Positions 1 through 5,788 of a DNA stretch of 5,920 nt are shown here, piece by piece. The notes under the pieces are model-generated. The model did not search any database, was not told the origin of the DNA, and saw only the letters and a list, made by a program, of their open reading frames with translations. The position numbers were made by a program, and so were the translations under genes. Position 1 is the first letter of the stretch. Every line of letters begins with the position of its first letter. The stretch comes from Anaerolineae bacterium (lineage in GTDB: Bacteria; Chloroflexota; Anaerolineae; Aggregatilineales; Aggregatilineaceae), in assembly GCA_027494015.1 (NCBI GenBank), contig JAOSJP010000021.1, positions 1 through 5,920 of the forward strand. The letters run 5' to 3'.

Positions 1-1471
1 ACAGGACGAGCAGCAGCACCCCCTTGTAAGGATTGACTATGGCGATGTAGCGCGGCTGAACATTGAGCATCACCGCGCTGGCGGCGGCATGGTTGGCGAC
101 GATGGCCCCCGCCACCAACGCCAGCGGCAGCAATCGCCGCGCCCAGGGGACGAGCAGCACAGCCAGCCCCAGCGCCCCATACCACAGGTACGGGTGCGGG
201 CGGCTCAGCGAGCGGTAGCGCAGCGCCACATAGTCCACCGCCTGGCGCACGGGCCAACTGTCCGGCCAGGGCGGGCACATCGCTGTCGCAATGTCGCGCA
301 CGATGGGGGCCAGCGTCTCCGGCGTGATGTCCGACGCGCCATAGAGCAGCCAGTCTTTCTCCAGGTAGCCATGCGTGTCGCGCGCGACTTTGGCCTCGAT
401 GTCGGCGCACTGCGCGTCGCTGGGCAGCCACTTGCCGCTATATTGCAGCCCCGGCTGTCGCAGGTAATCGGTGAAAGCATCGAAGACCTGCTCGCCGAAC
501 TCCAGCGGGTGGGCGCGCAGCAACTCGCCGTAGGCGCGGTTATAAAGACCGCGCACCGACGGCCAGTCGCCCACCAGCGTGACCAGGCAGCGGTTCAAGC
601 TCTCGTCATCGGAGCAGCTAGCGCGCAGCGCGACCAGCTCCGCCGAGGCCGGGCCGTTGTCCGCTTCCAGCAGGCCGGACTTGATCATCGGGCGCGCCAG
701 CATGAAGCTCCCGCCGCCGTTCAGCGCGAATTGGTCGAAGACATACTGGTTGAACAGGGCGGATAGCAGCAGTGCCAGGGTGAAGGCTGCCCCCACAACC
801 GCCGTCCGCCAGGCCGAGCGCGTGCACAGCAGAAACAGCGCGCCGAAGGGAACCATCAGATAGCGCCCCACCGGACGAATGAGCAGCGTCAGCGCCAGCA
901 TGACGCCCAGGGCCACGTCGCCCGCTTGCAGCCTGTGCCCACCCCGTCGCCGCGCCTGGATCAGAAAAAGGCTGAAGGCCAGGCTGAGCGTGAACATGTA
1001 GAGCGGCTCGGTCGAGGTGAAATTGTACAGGATGCCGGTCTGCGGGTCGGCGAGCGCCAGCAGTGCCACGCCAAAAGCCAGCGCCGGGCTGTAGGGGCGA
1101 ATTCCCCAATAGAACACCACCCCTTGCAGCGCCGAGAGCACCAGTTGGAAGACGATCAGCACGTAGACGCTGCCCAGCCAGTAATGGCTCAGGTAGATCA
1201 GCAGCGGGTAGAGCGGGTAGATCAGCTCAAAGACAATCGGCGCGTCCAGCCCCTCGAACTGCGCCGCATAGAGGAAATAATCAGCGGAGTCGGCCCCGTG
1301 CGCTGGCGGGTAGGCGATCAGGAAGATCAGCGCGCGGGTCACGCCCAGCGCCAGCAACAACAGTACTGTCCAGCGCGAGTCGGTCAGGCGGCGCAGCGCG
1401 CGCTCCAGCGCAACCAGTGCGGGCGAGCGCAGACTCGAGTCGCGCAGGGCAGCGCGAGGGATGGCCAGCAC
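1..1471 (-). CDS. GT-C-type membrane glycosyltransferase (ArnT/PMT-like), C-terminus beyond the window
   Basis: Integral membrane protein, probably transferring sugars from a polyprenyl-phosphate donor on the outer face of the membrane. The first 490 residues are visible; the gene runs off the left edge. The only possible start after the in-frame TGA is GTG at 1471, preceded by AAAGGAAG at 1477-1484 (5-nt spacing); the first internal Met is residue 159 or so, so an ATG-only search misses this gene. Hydrophobic segments lie near residues 35-54, 101-123, 126-142, 156-171, 184-198, 204-217, 222-240, 426-443, 447-468 and from 483. The first external loop holds GADSADYFLYA (D61, D64, Y65), matching the acidic loop of GT-C enzymes. 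STEPLY (E155) and, after the last loop, QPRYI are also typical of the family. Residues about 245-425 form a large soluble region with four cysteines (C286, C295, C355, C399). The family call is from motif recall; donor and acceptor cannot be told. Confidence 0.72.
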   Translation of the reverse strand, partial: MLAIPRAALRDSSLRSPALVALERALRRLTDSRWTVLLLLALGVTRALIFLIAYPPAHGADSADYFLYAAQFEGLDAPIVFELIYPLYPLLIYLSHYWLGSVYVLIVFQLVLSALQGVVFYWGIRPYSPALAFGVALLALADPQTGILYNFTSTEPLYMFTLSLAFSLFLIQARRRGGHRLQAGDVALGVMLALTLLIRPVGRYLMVPFGALFLLCTRSAWRTAVVGAAFTLALLLSALFNQYVFDQFALNGGGSFMLARPMIKSGLLEADNGPASAELVALRASCSDDESLNRCLVTLVGDWPSVRGLYNRAYGELLRAHPLEFGEQVFDAFTDYLRQPGLQYSGKWLPSDAQCADIEAKVARDTHGYLEKDWLLYGASDITPETLAPIVRDIATAMCPPWPDSWPVRQAVDYVALRYRSLSRPHPYLWYGALGLAVLLVPWARRLLPLALVAGAIVANHAAASAVMLNVQPRYIAIVNPYKGVLLLVL

Positions 1472-1476
1472 AGCGG

Positions 1477-1484
1477 CTTCCTTT
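1477..1484 (-). promoter_or_regulatory. Ribosome binding site deciding the GTG start at 1471
   Basis: On the minus strand the sequence reads AAAGGAAG, five bases before GTG. It supports a non-ATG start for the glycosyltransferase gene, where no ATG exists in frame upstream or for about 158 codons downstream. Confidence 0.6.
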
Positions 1485-1516
1485 CCAGCGGCGCGGTTCA
1501 GCAGGCACGAAGGGGC

Positions 1517-1522
1517 ATTGTA
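1517..1522 (-). promoter_or_regulatory. Putative -10 box (TACAAT) for the glycosyltransferase gene
   Basis: The minus strand reads GGTACAATG, with TACAAT at 1522-1517, about 45 bases before the GTG start. The hexamer 17 bases further upstream (CTGCAC) is a weak -35 match, so the promoter rests mostly on the -10 box. The opposite divergent gene has the same TACAAT followed by G, which lends support. Confidence 0.4.
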
Positions 1523-1565
1523 CCGCAGAGCCGGTCATGGTGCAGGCTGGCGGCGGGTCTGGCAT

Positions 1566-1599
1566 AGACTTCCGAAGTTTTCGAAAACTTCGGAAGTCT
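1566..1599. repeat. Perfect 34-bp palindrome in the divergent intergenic region
   Basis: The left half reads AGACTTCCGAAGTTTTC and the right half is its exact reverse complement, with no loop; the symmetry centre lies between 1582 and 1583 and the symmetry ends exactly at 1566/1599. Each arm contains a smaller near-palindrome (CTTCCGAAG and CTTCGGAAG). It is AT-richer than its surroundings. It lies between two outward-facing genes, so it terminates neither of them. It could be a dispersed intergenic repeat or a site for a dimeric regulator. Confidence 0.85.
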
Positions 1600-1608
1600 T
1601 CTGCTCCC

Positions 1609-1667
1609 GTAGGGGCGCTGCCCTGTGGCGTCCGTTGTAGGGGAGGGTTTAGAAACCCTCCCCTACA
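1609..1667. repeat. Composite inverted-repeat element with 15-bp perfect arms
   Basis: The main hairpin has arms TGTAGGGGAGGGTTT (1636-1650) and its exact reverse complement (1653-1667), separated by only AG. Just upstream, GTAGGGG (1609-1615) repeats the start of the left arm and could pair instead with CCCCTAC at 1660-1666. A weaker stem (GGGCGC 1613-1618 with GCGTCC 1628-1633, one G-T pair) sits between. The nested arrangement resembles dispersed GTAGGGG-type intergenic repeats of Chloroflexota and similar bacteria; that resemblance is recall, not a search result. No target duplication was seen. Confidence 0.75.
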
Positions 1668-1698
1668 GACCTCGACTTCGCCCCGGCGCTGACGCGGC

Positions 1699-1727
1699 TT
1701 GCCGCACACCCCCCGCTCGGCTACAAT
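1699..1727 (+). promoter_or_regulatory. Putative sigma-70-type promoter for the esterase-lipoprotein operon
   Basis: TTGCCG at 1699-1704 and TACAAT at 1722-1727 are separated by exactly 17 bases, the standard spacing for a housekeeping sigma factor. Transcription would start near 1734, giving a short leader of about 25 bases before the GTG start at 1759. This placement argues against the in-frame TTG at 1699 and ATG at 1726 as start codons, because both fall inside the promoter elements. Confidence 0.55.
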
Positions 1728-1745
1728 GAGGGCCGCCCAGCGACC

Positions 1746-1750
1746 AGGAG
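1746..1750 (+). promoter_or_regulatory. Ribosome binding site (AGGAG) deciding the GTG start at 1759
   Basis: AGGAG lies eight bases before GTG at 1759. An ATG at 1754 is in another frame and too close. The in-frame TTG 1699 and ATG 1726 have no comparable site. Confidence 0.6.
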
Positions 1751-1758
1751 CAGATGCC

Positions 1759-2769
1759 GTGTACCGCAGCCCCAGCCGTATCGAGCAGCCGCTGCTCGCC
1801 AGCGAAGCCCTGCAGGACAACCCGCTCGGCGACCCCCACGTCCGCCGCCTGACGGTCTACCTGCCGCCCGGCCACGACGACCTGCCTGGGGCGCGCTACC
1901 CCACCGTCTATCTGCTGAGCAGCCACGGCAACACCGGCCCGGGCCTGCTCAACTGGCGGCCCTGGGACACGACGATCAAGGAGCAGTTGGACGCCCTGCT
2001 CGCCGTCGGGCGTATCGCCCCGCTGATCGTCGTTCTGCCCGACATGTGGACGCGCTTCGGCGGGTCGCAGTACATCAACTCCGCCGGGATGGGCCGCTAT
2101 GAGGACTACCTCATCCAGGAGGTTGTCCCGCTGGTGGATCGCAGTTATCGCACCCTGGCCCACCGCGATCACCGCGCCGTCAGCGGGCGCAGCAGCGGCG
2201 GCTTCGGCGCGATCACCCAGGCCATGCACCACCCGGAAGTCTTCGGCGCGTTCGCCTGTCACAGCGGCGACCTGTATTGGGAATACACCTGTCTGCCCGG
2301 CCTCAGCCGCATGCACCAGCAGCTCGCGCCCTATGGCTCGCTGGACGAGTTCATCGCCCGCATTCCGGACATCCGCCCCAAGAACAGCGCCTTCTGGGAG
2401 CTGATCATGACCGTGTGCTGGGCGGCAGCTTTCGGCAATAACCTGGCGCAGCCGCGCGGCTTCGACCTGCCCATTGACCCCCCTACCGGCGCGCTGAACG
2501 AGGCCGTCTGGCAGCGCTGGCTGGCCCACGACCCGATTCGCAAGCTGGACGCGCCCGCCTATGCCGACGCCCTGCGCCAGATGCGCCTGGCTTATGTGGA
2601 TGTGGGGACCTATGACGAATACCAGCTTCAGGTGGGGGCGCGGCTGCTGCACCGCAAGCTCGAAGCGCTGGGCATCCCCCACACTTACGAGGAATACCCG
2701 GACGGTCACCGCCACACCGACTACCGCTACGCCTATTCGCTGGAGCAGCTGAGCAAGGCGCTGCGATGA
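1759..2769 (+). CDS. Putative esterase (esterase-D / enterochelin-esterase-like alpha/beta hydrolase)
   Basis: A serine hydrolase of about 336 residues with no signal peptide, so presumably cytoplasmic; the natural ester substrate is unknown. From the GTG start the N-terminus contains a strand region typical of the family (LTVYLPPG, then YPTVYLLSSHGNTG). The nucleophile elbow is SGRSSGGFGA, with Ser145 in GRSSG. The acid is expected in DVGTYDEY (D281, or D286/E287). The histidine lies in YPDGHRHTDYRY (H317 or H319). All three parts of the triad are therefore plausible, at the usual distances. An insertion of roughly 100 residues between nucleophile and acid (about 170-270) may form a cap over the active site. 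The gene overlaps the next by four bases (ATGA), implying translational coupling. Alternative in-frame starts at 1699 (TTG) and 1726 (ATG) fall inside promoter boxes. Confidence 0.82.
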   Translation: MYRSPSRIEQPLLASEALQDNPLGDPHVRRLTVYLPPGHDDLPGARYPTVYLLSSHGNTGPGLLNWRPWDTTIKEQLDALLAVGRIAPLIVVLPDMWTRFGGSQYINSAGMGRYEDYLIQEVVPLVDRSYRTLAHRDHRAVSGRSSGGFGAITQAMHHPEVFGAFACHSGDLYWEYTCLPGLSRMHQQLAPYGSLDEFIARIPDIRPKNSAFWELIMTVCWAAAFGNNLAQPRGFDLPIDPPTGALNEAVWQRWLAHDPIRKLDAPAYADALRQMRLAYVDVGTYDEYQLQVGARLLHRKLEALGIPHTYEEYPDGHRHTDYRYAYSLEQLSKALR

Positions 2770-4352
2770 AGGTCTCCCCACGACGTTTTCGGCGCCCCGC
2801 CCGCCATGCTCTGCTCGTTCTGCTGCTCGCTGCGCTGGCTGGCGCGGGTGCGGCCTGCTCGCTCTCCGGCGAGCAGATCATCTACGTGACGGCCACGCCG
2901 GAATACGACGAGGGCGGCCTTCTCATCGCCCCGCCGACGGTGACGCCCGACGAGCCGACGCCCACCCCCCTCCAGCCCACGCCCAGCGCGCCGCGCTACA
3001 CCCAGGCCGCCGGCGGGATGCACACCGTCCGGCCCGGCGAAACTCTGGGCACCATTGCCGCGCTCTACGCCGTCTCCGTAGATGATCTGCTGACTCTCAA
3101 CAGCCTGTCTGACCCGAACCGGCTCGATGTGGGCCAACTGATCAGCGTGCCGGGCGGCGGGGGCGTGACCACGCCCGCCGTCAAGCTGATCCCCGATAGC
3201 GAGCTGGTCTACGGCTCCACGGCCAGCGGCTTCAGCATCACCGGCGCGGTCAAGTTCCGCCAGGGCTTCCTGCGCGCGTACTCCGAGCAGGTCGGCGAGG
3301 AGACGTGGAGCGGGGTCAAGATCGTGGATTTCGTCGCGCGGTCGTACAGCGTCAACCCGCGCCTGCTGCTGGCGCTGCTGGAATATCGCGGCGAGTGGCT
3401 GTCCAACCCCTACCCCGCCGAGGAGCAGGTCAATTACCCGATGGGCATCGTCAAGCAGGGGCGCGAAGGGCTGCTGAGGCAGCTTCTCGACGCCGCCGAC
3501 GCGCTCAATTCCGGCTATTACGGGTGGAAGTATCGCGGCACCATCGCCATGACGCTGAGCGACGGCCAGCGCCTGCTGTTCGACCCCATGCTCAACGCGG
3601 GGACGGTCGCCGTGCAGACTATGCTCAGCCTGACGGTCAGCGCCGCCCAGTGGCAGCGCGATGTGCATCCCAGCGGCTTCTTCGAGACGTATCTCAGCCT
3701 GTTCGGCGACCCCTTCGCGGGCGCGCTTGAGCCGGTCGTGCCGCCCGACCTCGCCCAGCCGACGCTGCGGCTGCCCTTTGCTCAAGGGGAAGAATGGGTC
3801 TACACCGGCGGGCCGCACGGCGCGTACAACAGCGGCTCGGCCTGGGGCGCGATTGACTTCGCCCCGCCGGAGCCGCCGGAAGATCTGGTGCAGGCGCAGG
3901 GCGCGTGCTACATCTCGTCGCACTGGGCGACCGCCGCCGCGCCCGGCGTCATCGCCCGCAGCGGCGACGGCTATGTGATCCTCGACCTGGATGGCGACGG
4001 CAACGAGCGCACCGGCTGGACGCTGGTTTACCTGCACCTGGACGACAGCGAGCGCATCGCTGCCGGGGCGCGCGTGCAGGCCGGTGACCGGCTCGGCCAC
4101 CCCTCGTGCCAGGGCGGGATCAGCAATGGCACGCACCTGCATCTGTCCCGCCGCTACAATGGCGAGTGGATTCCGGTCGCCTGCGAGGATTGCGCGCCGG
4201 GCGTGACCGTGCCGCCCTTCGTGCTCGGCGAGTGGACGGTCTATGGATTTCCCAACCAGGAATACCAGGGCTACATGACCCGTCCCGGCGACGACGGCTA
4301 TCGCCAGGCCGAGCAGTTCCGCGACAACGACCAGAACAAGATCATGTGGTGA
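2766..4352 (+). CDS. LysM-domain lipoprotein with C-terminal M23 metallopeptidase
   Basis: Predicted cell-surface peptidoglycan hydrolase, 528 residues. A basic N-terminus and hydrophobic stretch (residues 1-30) end in GAGAAC, giving a lipidation Cys31 with a relaxed lipobox. A Thr/Pro-rich linker (about 55-78) leads to one LysM domain (about 85-129: HTVRPGETLGTIAALYAV, then LDVGQLISVPG) that should bind glycan. Residues 140-320 are a helical region without a family I can name, including VNPRLLLALLEYRGEWL. The M23 domain spans about 335-470: GGPHG (H351), GAIDF (D364), YLHLD (H424) and GTHLHL (H457, H459). The standard HxGxD motif is altered: Trp360 sits where His is usual, and H351 probably supplies the ligand. 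Four cysteines (C381, C448, C473, C476) lie in the exported catalytic part. ATG at 2766 overlaps the esterase stop, with AAGG at 2755-2758 as ribosome site. Confidence 0.9.
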   Translation: MKVSPRRFRRPARHALLVLLLAALAGAGAACSLSGEQIIYVTATPEYDEGGLLIAPPTVTPDEPTPTPLQPTPSAPRYTQAAGGMHTVRPGETLGTIAALYAVSVDDLLTLNSLSDPNRLDVGQLISVPGGGGVTTPAVKLIPDSELVYGSTASGFSITGAVKFRQGFLRAYSEQVGEETWSGVKIVDFVARSYSVNPRLLLALLEYRGEWLSNPYPAEEQVNYPMGIVKQGREGLLRQLLDAADALNSGYYGWKYRGTIAMTLSDGQRLLFDPMLNAGTVAVQTMLSLTVSAAQWQRDVHPSGFFETYLSLFGDPFAGALEPVVPPDLAQPTLRLPFAQGEEWVYTGGPHGAYNSGSAWGAIDFAPPEPPEDLVQAQGACYISSHWATAAAPGVIARSGDGYVILDLDGDGNERTGWTLVYLHLDDSERIAAGARVQAGDRLGHPSCQGGISNGTHLHLSRRYNGEWIPVACEDCAPGVTVPPFVLGEWTVYGFPNQEYQGYMTRPGDDGYRQAEQFRDNDQNKIMW

Positions 4353-4423
4353 GGGAGAGAGAGGGTGTTGGTGATCAGTGATTAGTGAGCGGCCGTGTAG
4401 GTGTACTGCTATATGTTCTAACA
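4353..4423. other. Short spacer after the lipoprotein gene with a heptamer repeat
   Basis: No gene is seen. Three imperfect tandem heptamers, GTGATCA, GTGATTA and GTGAGCG, occupy 4371-4391. A GA-rich run (GAGGGAGAGAGAGGG) follows the stop codon. No hairpin with a T-run lies immediately behind the gene. Confidence 0.5.
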
Positions 4424-4494
4424 GGCCTCTCCCCCTCAATCCCCCTCTCCAGCCAAGCTAGAGAGGGGGACTTGCCCGCCCAACGCGGCGCTTC

Positions 4495-4523
4495 CCCCCT
4501 CTCCGGCTCTGCCGGGGAGGGGG
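4495..4523. terminator. Hairpin B of unit 1, possible transcription end for the lipoprotein operon
   Basis: A 13-bp stem (one T-G pair) with a TCT loop, about 140 bases after the stop codon. It is very stable on paper, but no T-run follows, so it is not a canonical intrinsic terminator. It could act by pausing or by blocking 3' exonucleases. Confidence 0.25.
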
Positions 4524-4715
4524 CCAGGGGGGGCCTTCCGCCGGGCCTCCCCCCTCAATCCCTCTCCAGCCAAGCTAGAGAGGGGGACTTGCCGCCCAAG
4601 GCCCGGCTCTGCCGGGGAGGGGCCAGGAGAGGGCCTTCCGCCGGGCCTCACCCCCTCAATCCCCCTCTCCAGCCGAGCTAGAGAGGGGGACTTGGCTCGC
4701 CCAACGTGGCACTTT

Positions 4716-4744
4716 CCCCCTCTCCGGCTCTGCCGGGGAGGGGG
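4716..4744. terminator. Hairpin B of unit 3, possible transcription end for the ABC exporter
   Basis: The same 13-bp stem and TCT loop, starting 27 bases beyond the minus-strand exporter's stop codon. On the minus strand it is followed by AAAGTGCC, not a T-run, so intrinsic termination is doubtful; position is the main argument. Confidence 0.3.
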
Positions 4745-4771
4745 CCAGGGGAGGGGCCTCTCCCCGCCATT

Positions 4772-5788
4772 CTACTTCGCCGGCTGCGCCTCGCGCGCCC
4801 GCCGCCCGTTGGACGGGGCGGGCACGTCGCGCCGAAACTGGCTCATGTACAGGGTGTAGTAGACGCCGCGCGCCTCCAGCAGCGACTCGTGCGTGCCCTG
4901 CTCGATGATCTGCCCGTCGTCAATGACGAAGACCTGGTCGGCGTTGCGGATGGTGCTCAGCCGGTGGGCGATAACGAAGCTCGTCCGCCCCCTGAGCAGC
5001 TCCTCCAGCGCCTTCTGGATCAGCCGCTCGGTGCGCGTGTCCACGCTGCTGGTCGCCTCGTCGAGGATCAGCAGGCGTGGGTTGGCCAGCGCCGCTCGTG
5101 CAATGGCCAGCAGCTGGCGCTGCCCCTGGCTGAGGCCGGCCCCGCGCTCACCCAGCAGCGTATTGTACCCGTCCGGCAGGCCGCTGATGAAGTCGTGGGC
5201 GTGGGCCAGCTTCGCGGCGGCGATCACTTCTTCGTCGCTGGCGTCCATGCGCCCGTAGCGGATGTTGTTCAGCACCGTGTCGCTGAACAGGAACGTATCC
5301 TGCAGCACCAGCCCGATCTGGCGGCGCAGGCTGGCCCGCGTCACATCGCGCACATCGTGCCCGTCAATGAGCACCGCCCCCGCCGTCACGTCGTAGAAGC
5401 GCGGCAGCAGGTTGATCACCGTCGTCTTGCCCGCGCCGGTCGCCCCCACCAGGGCGATGGTCTGGCCGGGCTGCGCCTCCAGGCTGACGCCGCGCAGCAC
5501 CGGCTCGCCGTCGTTGTAGCTCATATGCACATCGCGCAGCTCCACGCGCCCGGCGATGGACGGCATCTCCAATGCATCGGGCTTGTCGGTCACGTCCGGC
5601 TGCGTGTCCAGAAACTCGTAAATGCGCTCGGCCCCGGCGATGGCGCTCTGGACGTTCGTCCACAGCGTGGCGATGAGCTGGATCGGCTGGTTGAACTGTT
5701 GCGCGTAGGAGACGAAGGTGACGATCAGCCCCAGCGAGATCGCCGTCCCGGCCAGGTCTTGATCGCGCAGCATCAGCACGCCGCCCAC
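4772..5788 (-). CDS. ABC exporter, C-terminal part (last membrane helices and ATPase domain) of a broken gene
   Basis: C-terminal part of a fused multidrug/lipid-type ABC exporter; 338 residues are readable from GTG at 5788. Residues 1-45 match the end of the membrane domain (GGVLMLRD, then FNQPIQ). The ATPase domain follows: A-loop Tyr91, Walker A GATGAGKTT (115-123, K121), Q-loop Gln163, signature LSQGQ (219-223), Walker B LLILDE (E244), D-loop SSVD and switch His275. All nucleotide-binding motifs are intact. Full exporters of this class have about 580-620 residues with six helices. Here the frame is open upstream only to a junction near 5797, beyond which it no longer makes exporter sequence; the missing upstream part appears in another frame at 5773-5920. 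GTG 5788 or ATG 5773 are therefore probably internal codons, not true starts. ATG 5773 overlaps the stop of the upstream piece (TGATG), so reinitiation is conceivable. Without its membrane domain it should not transport. Confidence 0.8.
   Translation of the reverse strand: MGGVLMLRDQDLAGTAISLGLIVTFVSYAQQFNQPIQLIATLWTNVQSAIAGAERIYEFLDTQPDVTDKPDALEMPSIAGRVELRDVHMSYNDGEPVLRGVSLEAQPGQTIALVGATGAGKTTVINLLPRFYDVTAGAVLIDGHDVRDVTRASLRRQIGLVLQDTFLFSDTVLNNIRYGRMDASDEEVIAAAKLAHAHDFISGLPDGYNTLLGERGAGLSQGQRQLLAIARAALANPRLLILDEATSSVDTRTERLIQKALEELLRGRTSFVIAHRLSTIRNADQVFVIDDGQIIEQGTHESLLEARGVYYTLYMSQFRRDVPAPSNGRRAREAQPAK

Larger units (their letters stand above)
4424..4768. repeat. Three tandem repeat units of about 100-125 bp, each with two hairpins
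   Basis: Units are 4424-4543, 4544-4643 and 4644-4768. Each runs GGCCTC, CCCTCAATCC, hairpin A, GACTTG, GCCCAA, hairpin B, GGCCAGG and a closing CCTTCCGCC (CCTCTCCCCGCC in unit 3). Hairpin A has arms CCCCCTCTC / GAGAGGGGG with an inner AGC/GCT pairing (4441-4469, 4661-4689; shortened to 7 bp at 4560-4584). Hairpin B has 13-bp arms with a TCT loop (4495-4523, 4716-4744). In unit 2 hairpin B has lost most of its left arm. The array lies between convergent genes. Open frames across it are by-products of the repeats. It resembles dispersed GC-rich intergenic repeats; its copy number elsewhere cannot be seen here. Confidence 0.85.

Noticed and set aside
1566..1667. Rho-independent terminators
   Set aside because: Both neighbouring genes are transcribed away from these hairpins and no T-run follows either.
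1566..1667. Complete MITE or insertion sequence
   Set aside because: No target-site duplication or transposase is visible; the two repeats have unrelated arms.
89..1692. Several open frames on both strands across the left third
   Set aside because: They are shadows of the glycosyltransferase, which lacks an ATG start and a stop in the window and is therefore easily missed; its translation shows membrane helices and GT-C motifs.
1699..1758. Longer esterase starting at TTG 1699 or ATG 1726
   Set aside because: Both codons fall inside the -35 or -10 box; GTG 1759 has AGGAG at eight bases and gives the usual family N-terminus.
1663..2781. Long open frame on the minus strand opposite the esterase
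   Set aside because: It mirrors the esterase in a GC-rich region, has no recognisable domain and covers the promoter and ribosome site of a clear gene; the plus-strand frame has family motifs.
2733..4439. 568-codon open frame on the minus strand opposite the lipoprotein
   Set aside because: It is longer than the real gene, but its composition (many Arg, Ala, His, Gln) is typical of antisense frames in GC-rich DNA. The plus strand encodes signal peptide, LysM and M23 motifs.
4385..4681. Proline/serine-rich small open frames across the tandem array
   Set aside because: They follow the repeat units, exist on both strands and have no ribosome site; they are by-products of the hairpin sequence.
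4424..4768. CRISPR-like array
   Set aside because: The units are contiguous, 100-125 bp long and vary by indels; there are no unique spacers of even length and no cas genes.
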